Shown: positions 23,416 to 32,526, numbered from the stretch's first letter. The stretch is 40,576 nucleotides of DNA from Methylibium rhizosphaerae (GCF_006386545.1 NZ_SWAR01000046.1:1-40576), one strand, 5' to 3'. A program made the numbers and translations. The notes: generated from the letters alone by a model not told the origin.

Positions 23416-25362
23416 TCAGGCGTCGCGACGGGGCAGCGGCTGCGTGATGTCGAGCCGCTCGAATTCGATCAGCCCGGAGTAACGCTGCAGTTCTGCCCGA
23501 TGTTCGGGCTGCGGCACATGCTCGATCACCGGCGCGTGCTCCACGTCGAGATCGAGGTCGAGCGACGGCAGCTCGGCGGCAGGCGCCTGCCCGGCGGGCC
23601 CCGCCGGGGAGCTGGCCACCAGCGGCCCCATCGTCGTGAGCGTGAAGGCGCCGAGCTGGTCGGGCTCGTCGCCCATCGGCAGCAGCAGGTCCACCACGTC
23701 GCCCGTGGCACGCCCGGTGTCCGACAGGTCGCGCGCGATCGAATACAGGAACAGCAGCTCCCGGTAGGCCGGCAGGTCGAAGGTGCCCGCGCTTTCGTCC
23801 TGCCGCAGCAACGAAGCCTGGAGCACGTCGAGTGCATGCGCCGGCGTGGCCCACAGGCTCTGAAGGCGCCGGATCACTTCCGGATAGTCGGCCAGCGTGC
23901 GGCCATGCATCAGGTCTTCGTCCCACGACGGCGCGTAGGCGTTGAAGCGGCTGTTGAAGCGGTCGCGGATGCGGTCGTATTCGGCGCGGTCGCCGCGGTG
24001 CTGGTAGATCTCCAGCAGCTTCAGGTAGGGCAGCGGGCTGGTGCCTGCGGTGTTGCGCACGTGGCTCATCAGCAGGTCGATCGCCGCATCTTCCTGGCCC
24101 AGCACGATGAAGAACTCGGCCTGCTGCTCCAGGTCGATCAGTTCCTCGACCGAGACCTCGCGCCGCGGTGTGTCGACGGCCGCCGGCGAATGTGGCGGCA
24201 GCTCCAGCTCCGAGACCGGTTGCGCCGCCGGCATCGGCGCGGTCGGCAGCGACGTCACGGAGGCCGTGGTCGTGAACGGCGTGGGATCGGTCACCACCGG
24301 GTCGGAAAGGCGCGACGAGTTCGTGGCTTCGTGGCGCGCAGGCTCATGCGGCGCCATGGCTTCGGCGACGCCCTGCGCCTCCCGGTTCCACCAGGCGGCC
24401 TGCAGTTCGCGCCGGCGCTTCCACCAGGCCGAAACCAGCAGCAGGAACAGCAAGGCGCACAGGGCTGCAAGGCCGAAGACCAGCGGGTTGGCATGGCGCT
24501 CCTCTTCGGCACGTTGCAGGCGCGCCTCCAGCGCGGCCAGCGTGTTGCGAGTGGCATCGCTGTCCCTGCGCACCGTCGCGAACTGCTCTTCTAGCTTCTG
24601 CAGCTTTTCGCGGTCGCGCGCCATCTCTTCGGGCGTCGCGTTGAGCGCACGCCACAGCGCAGCCACGGCGGCACGCTGCTCGCTGCTGCCCTCGGCCGGC
24701 GGCGGCAGCGTGTCGTCCAGCCGCAGTTCCGGGTTGGCCAGCACGTCGGCATCGACCGGGTCGAGCTGCAGTCGCGGCGCGGGCGCGTGCGCAGCCGCCC
24801 GTTCTGCCCGCCTGGGCGCACGCGTTGCAGCCGACGACGGCGTCCGCGGGGCGCGGGGCTGGGTAGCCGCAGGCGCCGGCGTGCCGGCCCGGGAAGGCGC
24901 CGCTTGTGCCATGGCAGCCGCGGGGGCGCGCCGTTCGGGCGGTCGGTCCGCAGGGGGCGATGCCGTTGCCGCATGGGCCTGTGGCGCCTGTGCCAGGTTC
25001 ACGACCGGCGGGTCGGCGAAGAGGGTGAACTCGCGCGAGATGCGAGCCGTGCAACCCACGGTCACGTGCGCGGTCACCACGGGTTCGTCGACCACGCTGT
25101 TGGTGGTGATGCGAATGCCTTGGGGATCCACCGAGACCTCGACGGCCGGCGACGGGAGACGGTTGTCGCCGAACAGCACGCCCGCACTGACGCACTCGGG
25201 CGCCAAGGCCTCGCCGGCGTCGAGCCGCACCGGCAGCTTGATGGAGAGCGGCTGGCCCAGCACGGCTGCGCTCGTCGCGCGGCCCAGGCCGATGGACCAC
25301 GATGCGTGAGCGACGCAGAGCAGCGTCACCGCGATCGCCAGTCTCGTGAGTGATCGGTTCAT
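23416..25362 (-). CDS. FimV-like inner-membrane protein
   Basis: About 648 residues. A signal-like N-terminus (MNRSLTRLAIAVTLLCVAHASWS) is followed by a FimV-type domain (SIGLGRATSAAVLGQPLSIKLPV). Then come a long Ala/Pro/Arg-rich linker (about 120-220), a predicted coiled coil (EEMARDREKLQKLEEQFA onward), one transmembrane segment (about 291-313, LVFGLAALCALLFLLL) followed by basic residues, and a cytoplasmic C-terminal part with helical TPR-like sequence. I see no LysM motif. FimV relatives organise type IV pili and polar proteins. ATG 25362 is chosen because the signal peptide starts there; a frame opening at 25398 adds 12 polar residues. Homology is moderate, so the pilus role is tentative. 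Confidence 0.75.
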   Translation of the reverse strand: MNRSLTRLAIAVTLLCVAHASWSIGLGRATSAAVLGQPLSIKLPVRLDAGEALAPECVSAGVLFGDNRLPSPAVEVSVDPQGIRITTNSVVDEPVVTAHVTVGCTARISREFTLFADPPVVNLAQAPQAHAATASPPADRPPERRAPAAAMAQAAPSRAGTPAPAATQPRAPRTPSSAATRAPRRAERAAAHAPAPRLQLDPVDADVLANPELRLDDTLPPPAEGSSEQRAAVAALWRALNATPEEMARDREKLQKLEEQFATVRRDSDATRNTLAALEARLQRAEEERHANPLVFGLAALCALLFLLLVSAWWKRRRELQAAWWNREAQGVAEAMAPHEPARHEATNSSRLSDPVVTDPTPFTTTASVTSLPTAPMPAAQPVSELELPPHSPAAVDTPRREVSVEELIDLEQQAEFFIVLGQEDAAIDLLMSHVRNTAGTSPLPYLKLLEIYQHRGDRAEYDRIRDRFNSRFNAYAPSWDEDLMHGRTLADYPEVIRRLQSLWATPAHALDVLQASLLRQDESAGTFDLPAYRELLFLYSIARDLSDTGRATGDVVDLLLPMGDEPDQLGAFTLTTMGPLVASSPAGPAGQAPAAELPSLDLDLDVEHAPVIEHVPQPEHRAELQRYSGLIEFERLDITQPLPRRDA

Positions 25363-25441
25363 GCTTTCGTTATCGTCACCCCCGGGGCACTCTAGCATGG
25401 GGTTACACGTGGTTTAGGCGCAAAAACGAGCAGAAGGCCAC
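25363..25441. promoter_or_regulatory. short divergent promoter region
   Basis: 79 bp separate the FimV-like gene (leftward) from the hydratase gene (rightward). It must contain both promoters, but no consensus boxes stand out. AGAAGG at the right end is the hydratase ribosome binding site. Confidence 0.4.
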
Positions 25442-26266
25442 ATGACACAATCCTTTTTCACTGCTGTTTCCCCACTGGCCAAAACCATGCCCGCCGAACT
25501 CCGAACCGAACGCCGAAACCAGACCCTGGTGCTCACCATCAGCGACCCGGCGACACGCAACACGCTGTCACCCCAGGTCTGCGACGCCGGCGTGGAAGCG
25601 CTGGGCGTTGCCGAATCGAATCCGGAGTTGCGCTGCGTGGTCATCACCGGCGACGCAGACCATTTCTGCGCCGGTGGCAACCTGCAGCGCCTGGCCGCCA
25701 ATCGCGAACTCGGGCGCGAGGCCCAGCGCGCGCAGCTGGCCAAGCTGAACCAGCTCGTCGAGGCGATTCGCGCGTTCCCGAAACCGGTGATTGCCGCGGT
25801 CGAAGGCGTGGCCGCGGGCGCCGGCTTCTCGCTCGCCCTGGCCTGTGACCTGGTGGTGGCCGCACAGGATGCGAAGTTCATCATGGCCTACAACAAGGTC
25901 GGCCTGTCGCCCGACGGCGGCGCCACCTGGCACCTGATGCAGGCCCTGCCGCGCGCACTGGCGCTGCAGCTCATCTGGCTGGCCGAGCCGGCTTCGGCCC
26001 AACAGCTGCAGCAGCTGGGCCTTGTCAATCGCGTGACAGACAAGGGCCGTGCGCTCGACGAAGCTCTGCGCATGGCCGACACCTTGGCGGGTTTCGCCGC
26101 CGGTGCGCTGGCCAGCGGCAAGGAGCTCGTGAACAACTGGCCGCAACACACGCTGGGTGCGCAGCTCGGCGCCGAGCAGGAGCACTTCGTGCAGAACCTG
26201 TTCGACGCCAATGGCGGCGAAGGCTTGCAGGCCTTCTTCGACAAGCGCGCGCCGCGGTTCGGTTGA
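25442..26266 (+). CDS. enoyl-CoA hydratase/isomerase family protein
   Basis: A 274-residue crotonase-fold enzyme. The oxyanion-hole segments are visible as HFCAGGNLQRL and GVAAGAGFSLALACDLVVA. The usual catalytic acid region reads NKVGLSPDGGATWHL, with Asp in a position where hydratases often have Glu. Annotators often label this Burkholderiales subgroup as oxepin-CoA hydrolase, alternative type (phenylacetate breakdown); I cannot confirm that here, as no paa genes are nearby. ATG 25442 has AGAAGG 4 nt upstream; ATG 25487 (MPAELRTERR) matches where homologs usually begin but has no Shine-Dalgarno. It is followed 12 bp later by a phosphatase gene in the same direction. Confidence 0.85.
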   Translation: MTQSFFTAVSPLAKTMPAELRTERRNQTLVLTISDPATRNTLSPQVCDAGVEALGVAESNPELRCVVITGDADHFCAGGNLQRLAANRELGREAQRAQLAKLNQLVEAIRAFPKPVIAAVEGVAAGAGFSLALACDLVVAAQDAKFIMAYNKVGLSPDGGATWHLMQALPRALALQLIWLAEPASAQQLQQLGLVNRVTDKGRALDEALRMADTLAGFAAGALASGKELVNNWPQHTLGAQLGAEQEHFVQNLFDANGGEGLQAFFDKRAPRFG

Positions 26267-26278
26267 GAAGGATGCTGA

Positions 26279-26980
26279 ATGAACTCACGTCGCCGCATCT
26301 ACCTGATGCGCCATGGGTCGGTTGACTACTTCCTCGAAGACGGCACCCCGGTGCCGCCCGACGACGTGCGGCTCAACGGCGAAGGCCGGCGCCAGGCCGA
26401 CGCGGCCGGCGCGCTGTTCGCCGAATGCGGCGTGCAGTTCGATCGCGCCGTGGTGAGCGGTCTGCCGCGCACGGTGGAAACCGCCACCCGCGTGCTCGCT
26501 GCGCAAGCCGGCGCAGCACCGGCACTCGACGTCGACCCGGCCCTGCGGGAGATCCGAAGCGGCCGCCTGGCCGACATCCCGCGCGAGAACATCCGCGATG
26601 CCTTTCTCGGCGCGTTCCGCACCGGCCCCGGCATCGAGGCGCAACGCTTTCTCGGCGGCGAGTCGGTGGGCGAGCTGCTCGACCGCGTGCTGCCCTCCTT
26701 CGAGCGCTGGCTGGCCGATGCGAGCTGGAGCTGCCTGCTGATGGTGCTGCACGGCGGCGTGAACCGCGCTCTGCTGTCGCGCTCGCTGGCCGGCGAGCGA
26801 GCGTTCTTCGGCCGCATGGAGCAGGCGCCTGCCTGCATCAACGTGCTGGAGGTCGGCGACAGCGAGGCCATCGTGCGCGCGGTCAACCTGGCGCCCACCC
26901 AGTGGCTGCACGAGCGCGAGCGCTACACCACGATGGAAAAGCTGCTGGCGCAGTACCAGCGCATCTCGCTGCCGGTGTAG
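26279..26980 (+). CDS. histidine phosphatase family protein (phosphoglycerate mutase-like)
   Basis: A 233-residue member of the branch-1 histidine phosphatases. The phospho-acceptor His12 is in IYLMRHGS, the second catalytic histidine is in MVLHGGVNRAL, and SGLPRTVETA fits the conserved phosphate-pocket Arg region. It has no signal peptide, so it is cytosolic. AGAAGGA lies 8 nt before the ATG. It is probably co-transcribed with the hydratase gene 12 bp upstream. Substrate is unknown; such enzymes act on sugar phosphates, nucleotides or cofactor precursors. In similar genomes this gene sits among acyl-CoA metabolism genes, as here. Confidence 0.87.
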   Translation: MNSRRRIYLMRHGSVDYFLEDGTPVPPDDVRLNGEGRRQADAAGALFAECGVQFDRAVVSGLPRTVETATRVLAAQAGAAPALDVDPALREIRSGRLADIPRENIRDAFLGAFRTGPGIEAQRFLGGESVGELLDRVLPSFERWLADASWSCLLMVLHGGVNRALLSRSLAGERAFFGRMEQAPACINVLEVGDSEAIVRAVNLAPTQWLHERERYTTMEKLLAQYQRISLPV

Positions 26981-27014
26981 GGCTCACGCATCGCCCCCTG
27001 CTGCCCAGGCGCGC

Positions 27015-27039
27015 CTAGTTCACTGACGCAGTGGACTAG
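27015..27039. terminator. hairpin between convergent phosphatase and class II aldolase genes
   Basis: Arms ctagttcact (27015-27024) and agtggactag (27030-27039) pair with one mismatch around a 5-nt loop. The hairpin includes the stop codon of the leftward gene. No strong T-run follows, so termination is likely but not certain. Confidence 0.45.
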
Positions 27040-27812
27040 GTTCTGTAGCTCGGATCCTTGCGGTCGAGCCGGCGCAGCAGGCCCGGCCACACCAGCTGCG
27101 CGCCCTGCCCCTTGGTGGCCTGTGCCGCCTGCTGCATCGCGGTGGCGATGACCTGCGGCTCCACTTGCGTGAGCTCCGAACCTCCGGCCATCGCCCGCAC
27201 CTGCATGTTGCAGGTCGTCTCAAAGAAGTACATCGCCATGAAGGCATCGGCCACCGTGGGGCCGAGCGTCAGCAGGCCATGGTTGCGCAGCATCAGGTAG
27301 TTCTTGTCGCCCAGGTCCCGCACCAGGCGCGGCTTCTCGTCGTCGCGCAGCGCCACGCCTTCGTAGTCGTGATAGGCAAGGCTTGCCAGCACGAAGATCG
27401 AATGCTGTGAGATCGGCAGCACGCCATGCTTCTGCGCCGACACCGCCACGCCGTTGAGGGTGTGCGTGTGCAGCACGCAATGCGCGTCGTGCCGCGCCGA
27501 ATGGATGGCGCTGTGGATGACGAAGCCGGCCGGGTTCACCGGGAACGGCGACTCGTCGAGCTTGTTGCCGTGCACGTCGATCTTCACCAGGCTCGACGCG
27601 GTGATCTCGTCGAAGAACATGCCGTAGGGGTTGATGAGGAACTGGTCCTCGGACCCTGGCAGGCGCGCGGTGATGTGGGTGAAGACGAGGTCGTCCCACT
27701 TGAACTCCGCCACCAGCCGATAGGCCGCAGCGAGGTCCACACGAGCGCGCCATTCCTCGGGGCTCACCTCGTTCTTCAGGCTCGGGATCTTCAGGGCTTG
27801 CGTGGTGTCCAT
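27036..27812 (-). CDS. class II aldolase/adducin family protein
   Basis: A 258-residue zinc-dependent class II aldolase/adducin-fold protein, which in characterised relatives cleaves or decarboxylates sugar phosphates. Metal-binding histidines are visible as His115 and His117 in CVLHTHTLNG and His178 in RNHGLLT. FTHITARLPG and INPYGMFFDEI are typical of a large subgroup of unknown substrate found beside acyl-CoA genes. ATG 27812 has GGAGGAGA upstream; a frame to 27857 runs into the promoter. It is divergent from the Crp/Fnr regulator gene, with 67 bp between starts. The specific reaction is unknown. Confidence 0.85.
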   Translation of the reverse strand: MDTTQALKIPSLKNEVSPEEWRARVDLAAAYRLVAEFKWDDLVFTHITARLPGSEDQFLINPYGMFFDEITASSLVKIDVHGNKLDESPFPVNPAGFVIHSAIHSARHDAHCVLHTHTLNGVAVSAQKHGVLPISQHSIFVLASLAYHDYEGVALRDDEKPRLVRDLGDKNYLMLRNHGLLTLGPTVADAFMAMYFFETTCNMQVRAMAGGSELTQVEPQVIATAMQQAAQATKGQGAQLVWPGLLRRLDRKDPSYRT

Positions 27813-27851
27813 CGTGGGTCTCCTCCTATGGACAATAGCGATCTCGCACTG

Positions 27852-27861
27852 CAGCATGCTG
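27852..27861. promoter_or_regulatory. palindrome CAGCATGCTG in divergent gap
   Basis: A perfect 10-bp palindrome lies in the 67-bp gap between the class II aldolase and Crp/Fnr genes, 18 bp before the regulator's ATG. It does not match the classical CRP or FNR half-sites. It is a candidate operator for the neighbouring regulator only by position. Confidence 0.3.
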
Positions 27862-27879
27862 TCACTTCAGAGACAAGAC

Positions 27880-28584
27880 ATGAATACCCCGGTTCTTACA
27901 ATCCAAGAGCGACAAAACATCGAAACAGGCTCGTGGTTTTCAAAGCTCTCACCTGCATTGCGCAATGCCATCCTGGCGCGAGCATTGGTGAGGCGCCTGC
28001 CGGACGGCGCGTTGATGTCTTCTCGCGGCGAGCCTGCGGACGAATGGGTCGGGGTCGCCAAGGGCGCGGTGCGCATCAGCTCGGTGTCGCTGTCGGGCAA
28101 GCAGATCGCGCTCACCTATGTGGAGCCCGGCATCTGGTTCGGCGACACGGCCCTCATCGACGGCATGCCGCGCACGCACGACGCCAACGCGCATGGCGAA
28201 ACCACGGTGCTGGTGGTGCGCAAGCCCGACTTCAAGGAGCTGCTTGCGCAGCATGTGGAGCTGTACGACGCCTTACTGCGGCTCAACTGCCGGCGCCTGC
28301 GCCTCGTGTACCACCTGATCGAAGACCTCAACACGCTGCCGCTGTCGGCGCGGCTGGCCAAGCAGATCCTGCAGCTCGCACGCAGCTACGGCATCGCGCA
28401 GGGCGACGAGATCCGCATCGGCCTGCAGCTCGCGCAGGAAGACCTGGCGCAGTTGCTCGGCGCCTCCCGCCAGCGCGTGAACCAGGAGCTCAAAGGCTTC
28501 GAACGCGAAGGCGCCGTGCGTGTGGAACCCACACGCCTGGTCGTGCTGTCGCGCGACAAGCTGCTGGCCATCGCTGAAGGTTGA
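27880..28584 (+). CDS. Crp/Fnr-family transcriptional regulator
   Basis: A 234-residue regulator. An N-terminal cyclic-nucleotide-binding-like beta barrel (about 20-130) carries KGAVRISSVSLSGKQIALTYVEPGIWFGD, and the C-terminal winged helix shows LAQEDLAQLLGASRQRVNQELKGF as recognition helix region. There is no N-terminal cysteine cluster, so it is not an FNR-type oxygen sensor, and a cNMP-specific Arg/Ser pair is not evident. ATG 27880 is preferred; upstream in-frame starts overlap the opposite promoter. It leads a run with the phosphotransferase-like and acyl-CoA dehydrogenase genes and may control them and the divergent class II aldolase. Confidence 0.87.
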   Translation: MNTPVLTIQERQNIETGSWFSKLSPALRNAILARALVRRLPDGALMSSRGEPADEWVGVAKGAVRISSVSLSGKQIALTYVEPGIWFGDTALIDGMPRTHDANAHGETTVLVVRKPDFKELLAQHVELYDALLRLNCRRLRLVYHLIEDLNTLPLSARLAKQILQLARSYGIAQGDEIRIGLQLAQEDLAQLLGASRQRVNQELKGFEREGAVRVEPTRLVVLSRDKLLAIAEG

Positions 28585-28641
28585 CCGCCGCCTGACGACA
28601 CCCGGTTGCAGGCGGCTTCTCTTTTCTCCAGAAGAAAGCCC

Positions 28642-29721
28642 ATGGACGCCTACACCGGAACCAAGCCCGTCTCCGCACAACAAGCCTTCGACACCGGCGC
28701 GCTCGAAGCCTACCTGCGCGCCAACCTGCCCGGCTTCGAGGGGCCGCTGTCGGTCGAGCAGTTCAAGGGCGGCCAGTCGAACCCGACCTTCAAGCTGGTA
28801 ACGCCGCGGCGCTCCTACGTCATGCGGGCCAAGCCCGCGCCCGCGGCGAAGCTGCTGCCCTCGGCCCACGCGATCGACCGCGAGTTCAACGTGATGCGTG
28901 CGCTCGCCGGCACCGAGGTGCCGGTGGCGCAAATGCACCTGCTGTGCGAAGACGAGTCGGTGATGGGCCGCGCCTTCTACGTGATGGAGTTCGTCGAAGG
29001 CCGCGTGCTGTGGAACCAGGCACTGCCCGACATGAACAACACCGAGCGCGCCGCCATCTACGACGAGATGAACCGCGTGATCGCCGCGCTGCATCGGGTC
29101 GACTTCAAGGCGCGCGGACTGGCCGACTTCGGCAAGCCCGGCAACTATTTCGAGCGCCAGATCGGCCGTTGGACCAAGCAGTACCAGGCCTCGATCACCG
29201 AGCCCAACCCGGCGATGGACCGGCTCATCGAATGGCTGCCTGCGCACATTCCGGCCAGCGCGCGCGACGAAAGCCAGGTGTCCATCGTGCATGGTGACTA
29301 CCGGCTCGACAACCTCATCTTCCACCCCACCGAGCCTCGCGTGCTGGCGGTGCTCGACTGGGAACTCTCCACGCTCGGCCACCCGCTGGCGGACTTCAGC
29401 TACCACTGCATGTCGTGGCACATCCCCCATGGCGCGTTCCGCGGCATCGGCGGCCTGGACATCGCCTCGCTCGGCATCCCGAGCGAGCGCGAATACATGC
29501 AACGCTATTGCGAGCGCACCGGGCGCGGCAGCGGTGACGCGCTGGTGACTGACTGGAACTTCTACCTCGCCTACAACCTGTTCCGTATCGCCGGCATCCT
29601 GCAGGGCATCGCAAAGCGCGTGGTCGACGGCACCGCATCGAGCGCAGAAGCGAAGCAGGCAGCCGCCGGCGCCAAGCCGCTGGCCGAACTCGGCTGGTCG
29701 ATCGCCCAACAGATTCGCTGA
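28642..29721 (+). CDS. phosphotransferase family protein, ACAD10/11 kinase-domain-like
   Basis: A 359-residue aminoglycoside phosphotransferase/choline kinase-fold protein. The catalytic loop [14 protein letters not shown] has His217, Asp219 and Asn224, and the metal-binding Asp239 is in [17 protein letters not shown]-terminal [12 protein letters not shown] is the nucleotide-binding glycine loop. Such proteins next to an acyl-CoA dehydrogenase correspond to the two halves of human ACAD10/11, which phosphorylate 4-hydroxyacyl-CoAs before elimination. That makes a role in 4-hydroxy fatty acid breakdown likely. ATG 28642 is used. It lies 57 bp after the Crp/Fnr gene and 14 bp before the dehydrogenase gene. 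Confidence 0.88.
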   Translation: MDAYTGTKPVSAQQAFDTGALEAYLRANLPGFEGPLSVEQFKGGQSNPTFKLVTPRRSYVMRAKPAPAAKLLPSAHAIDREFNVMRALAGTEVPVAQMHLLCEDESVMGRAFYVMEFVEGRVLWNQALPDMNNTERAAIYDEMNRVIAALHRVDFKARGLADFGKPGNYFERQIGRWTKQYQASITEPNPAMDRLIEWLPAHIPASARDESQVSIVHGDYRLDNLIFHPTEPRVLAVLDWELSTLGHPLADFSYHCMSWHIPHGAFRGIGGLDIASLGIPSEREYMQRYCERTGRGSGDALVTDWNFYLAYNLFRIAGILQGIAKRVVDGTASSAEAKQAAAGAKPLAELGWSIAQQIR

Positions 29722-29735
29722 CGAGAGGAAGCTCC

Positions 29736-30953
29736 ATGGACTTCGACTACTCACCGCGCACCAAGGACCTGCAGGCCAGGGTGCGGGCCTTCATGGAAGC
29801 GCATGTCTATCCGAACGAGGCGCGCTACTTCGCCGAGATCGAAGCCAACACCCAGGCCGGGCGCCGCTGGACGCCGCTGCCGGTGATCGAGGAGCTCAAG
29901 CCCAAGGCACGCGCCGCCGGCCTGTGGAACCTGTTCCTGCCGGAAAGCGAGCTCGGTGCAGGCCTCACCAACCAGGAGTACGCACCGCTGGCCGAGATCA
30001 TGGGGGCGGTGCCCTGGGCCAGCGAGGTGTTCAACTGCTCCGCGCCCGACACCGGCAACATGGAAGTGCTGGTGCGCTACGGCACCGAAGAACAGAAGAA
30101 GCGCTGGCTCGCGCCGCTGCTGCAAGGCGAGATCCGCAGCGCATTCGCGATGACTGAACCGGCGGTGGCCTCGTCGGACGCCACCAACATCGAGTCGCGC
30201 ATCGAGCGCCAGGGCGACGAATACCTCGTCAACGGCCGCAAGTGGTGGACCTCCGGCGCCGGCGACCCGCGCTGCAGGATCTACATCTTCATGGGCAAGA
30301 CCGATCCGGACGCGCCCAGGCACAGCCAGCAGTCGATGATCCTGGTCCCCGCCGATACGCCGGGGGTCAAGGTGCTGCGCCCGCTCACCGTGTTCGGCTA
30401 TGACGACGCGCCGCACGGCCACATGGAAGTGCTGTTCGAGAACGTGCGCGTGCCGGCCTCGAACATGCTGCTCGGCGAAGGCCGCGGCTTCGAGATCGCG
30501 CAGGGCCGGCTCGGCCCGGGCCGCATCCACCACTGCATGCGCCTGATCGGCCTGGCCGAGCGTGCGCTCGAGCTGATGTGCAAGCGCGCCTCGTCACGGG
30601 TGGCCTTCGGCAAGCCGGTGGCCGCGCAGACGGTAACGCAGGAGCGCATCGCCGAGGCACGCTGCATGATCGAGCAGGCCCGCCTGCTCACGCTGAAGGC
30701 GGCCTGGATGATGGATGTGGCAGGCAACAAGACCGCCAAGGCCGAGATCGCGATGATCAAGGTGGTGGCACCCAGCATGGCCTGCCAGGTGATCGACTGG
30801 GCGATCCAGGTGCATGGCGGCGCCGGCATGTGCGACGACTTCCCGCTCGCCTACTTCTACACCGCCGCGCGTACCCTGCGCTTTGCCGACGGCCCCGACG
30901 AGGTGCATCGCAACGCGATTGCCAAGCTCGAACTCGGCAAGCACGCCCGCTAG
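29736..30953 (+). CDS. acyl-CoA dehydrogenase, ACAD10/11-like
   Basis: A 405-residue FAD-dependent acyl-CoA dehydrogenase family enzyme. Visible family segments are [33 protein letters not shown] and, near the C-terminus, [21 protein letters not shown]'s core followed by [17 protein letters not shown]. The last pattern is typical of the ACAD10/11 and bacterial relatives. Complete at normal length. GAGAGGAAG precedes the ATG. Coupled 14 bp downstream of the phosphotransferase-like gene; together they likely convert a 4-hydroxyacyl-CoA through a phosphorylated intermediate into an enoyl-CoA that beta-oxidation can use. The role is inferred from the human and bacterial pair. Confidence 0.92.
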   Translation: MDFDYSPRTKDLQARVRAFMEAHVYPNEARYFAEIEANTQAGRRWTPLPVIEELKPKARAAGLWNLFLPESELGAGLTNQEYAPLAEIMGAVPWASEVFNCSAPDTGNMEVLVRYGTEEQKKRWLAPLLQGEIRSAFAMTEPAVASSDATNIESRIERQGDEYLVNGRKWWTSGAGDPRCRIYIFMGKTDPDAPRHSQQSMILVPADTPGVKVLRPLTVFGYDDAPHGHMEVLFENVRVPASNMLLGEGRGFEIAQGRLGPGRIHHCMRLIGLAERALELMCKRASSRVAFGKPVAAQTVTQERIAEARCMIEQARLLTLKAAWMMDVAGNKTAKAEIAMIKVVAPSMACQVIDWAIQVHGGAGMCDDFPLAYFYTAARTLRFADGPDEVHRNAIAKLELGKHAR

Positions 30954-30964
30954 TCAGTGCCGGG

Positions 30965-31723
30965 CTACTGGCGGCGCTGCTTGTTGTCGCCGCTCGGGAA
31001 CTCGGGCTGCAGCTGGCTGTGCCAGGCGGTGGAGGTGGTGCTGGGCCACGCGCCGCCGCCTTCGTTGTAGTTCTCGGCCGCTGCCATGGCGCGGCGCACC
31101 GCGCAGTCGTACAGGGCCTGCACTTCCTCGAGCAGCGCGACGTCGAGGCTGGGTGCTTCCAGCCTCAGGTACACCCGCCCGCGCAAGGTCATGAGCACGA
31201 AGGGCGGGTCGCCCGCCAGGCTGCGGGTGGTGGCTTCCTCGAGCCTTGCCGCCAGTTCGCCTTCGACCCAGGTCGCCACCGGCGGAGCGGCGCTGGCCAC
31301 CGCGACGAAGCGCCCGCGCAAGCCTCGATACGTCGACAGGTTCACCTTCGGGAACATCGCCAGCCAGCGCATCTCTTCCGGCATGGAGTTGTCGATCTGC
31401 GTCTGCATGTCCTGCGTGAAGCGATCGAAGGCATCTGCTTCCAGGCGCTCGGCCAGGCTGCGCGAAATGAGCAGCATCTGCAGGCCATGGGGCAGCGCGA
31501 GCTCCGCGCGCAGGCGCAGTTCGCGGCCGCCGATGTAGCTGCGCTGCGGGTCGCCCCATTCGAGCCGCCACACGTAGTTGTCCTTGCGACCCTCGACGAC
31601 AAAACCCTGTTCGTCGCGCACCTTCTTGAATTCGAGCCCGTGCTGCTTGGCCCACGTGGCCAGAGGACGGCCGTCCGGGCCGCCCGGGGTACCGCCGATC
31701 CAGCGCTTGAAGGAGTCGAGCAT
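30965..31723 (-). CDS. hypothetical protein
   Basis: A 252-residue soluble protein that I do not recognise. It starts MLDSFKRWIGGTPGG, has no signal peptide or obvious membrane segment, and contains alternating basic and acidic patches with several Trp residues (WAKQHGLEFKKV, VWRLEWGDPQRSYIGG). The last 30 residues are low-complexity, rich in Gly, Ser and Gln. The frame has typical codon use for the window and a clear stop. ATG 31723 is chosen because upstream in-frame sequence belongs to the divergent promoter. It converges with the acyl-CoA dehydrogenase gene (11-bp gap) and diverges from the GST gene. Confidence 0.75.
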   Translation of the reverse strand: MLDSFKRWIGGTPGGPDGRPLATWAKQHGLEFKKVRDEQGFVVEGRKDNYVWRLEWGDPQRSYIGGRELRLRAELALPHGLQMLLISRSLAERLEADAFDRFTQDMQTQIDNSMPEEMRWLAMFPKVNLSTYRGLRGRFVAVASAAPPVATWVEGELAARLEEATTRSLAGDPPFVLMTLRGRVYLRLEAPSLDVALLEEVQALYDCAVRRAMAAAENYNEGGGAWPSTTSTAWHSQLQPEFPSGDNKQRRQ

Positions 31724-31788
31724 TTTTGTGGTTCGTCGGCTAGAGTCCGCGCTATTGCGAACATCCACCGACAACAAGAGAGCGAGCA

Positions 31789-32481
31789 ATGATCGAAGTG
31801 TATTCCTGGGCCACGCCCAATGGGCACAAGGTTCACATCATGCTGGAGGAGTGCGGCCTGCCTTACCGCGTGATCCCGGTGGACATCGGTGCGGGCGACC
31901 AGTTCAAGCCCGGCTTCCTCGCCATCAGCCCCAACAACAAGATCCCGGCCATCGTGGACCCCGACGGCCCCGAAGGCAAGCCCATCTCGCTGTTCGAGTC
32001 GGGCGCCATCCTGCTCTACCTCGCGGGCAAGACGGGCAGGTTCCTGCCCGAAAGCGTGACGGCCCGATACGAAGTGCTGCAGTGGCTGATGTTCCAGATG
32101 GGCGGTGTGGGCCCGATGCTCGGCCAGACGCATCACTTCCGCAACTACGCGCCCGAGAAGATCGACTACGCCATCAACCGCTACACCAACGAAGCCAAGC
32201 GGTTGTACGCCGTGATGGACAAGCGCCTGTCGAAGTCCAGGTACATGGGCGGCGCCGAATACTCGATCGCCGACATCGCGATCTTTCCGTGGCTGCGATC
32301 CTGGAAGAACCAGGGCATCGACTGGGCCGACTACCCGGTGCTCAAGGGCTGGTTCGACGAGATCGCCGCCCGGCCCGCCGTGCAGAGGGGCGTGGAGGTG
32401 CTGGCCGCCCAACGCAAGCCCATCACCGACGACAAGGCGCGCGAGATGCTGTTCGGCGCCGAGCAGTACAGGCGGCATTGA
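31789..32481 (+). CDS. glutathione S-transferase family protein, YfcG/Nu-class-like
   Basis: A 230-residue GST with N-terminal thioredoxin fold and helical C-terminal domain. The N-terminus IEVYSWATPNGHKVHIMLEE, followed by NNKIPAIVD and LFESGAILLYLA, matches the Nu-class/YfcG group that acts as disulfide-bond oxidoreductase with glutathione. The glutathione-binding cis-Pro (KIPAI) and Glu-Ser pair (FESGAI) are present. Cytosolic. It is a single gene with its own divergent promoter (65 bp) and a downstream hairpin at 32499. Confidence 0.9.
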   Translation: MIEVYSWATPNGHKVHIMLEECGLPYRVIPVDIGAGDQFKPGFLAISPNNKIPAIVDPDGPEGKPISLFESGAILLYLAGKTGRFLPESVTARYEVLQWLMFQMGGVGPMLGQTHHFRNYAPEKIDYAINRYTNEAKRLYAVMDKRLSKSRYMGGAEYSIADIAIFPWLRSWKNQGIDWADYPVLKGWFDEIAARPAVQRGVEVLAAQRKPITDDKAREMLFGAEQYRRH

Positions 32482-32498
32482 ACTGATGTCAGCACCCC

Positions 32499-32518
32499 GG
32501 CCGGCGAGTACGCCGGCC
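32499..32518. terminator. GC hairpin after the GST gene
   Basis: Perfect 8-bp arms ggccggcg and cgccggcc flank the loop agta, 18 bp past the GST stop. No T-tract follows, so it may be a weak or Rho-assisted terminator. Confidence 0.5.
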
Positions 32519-32526
32519 ACCCCTCC

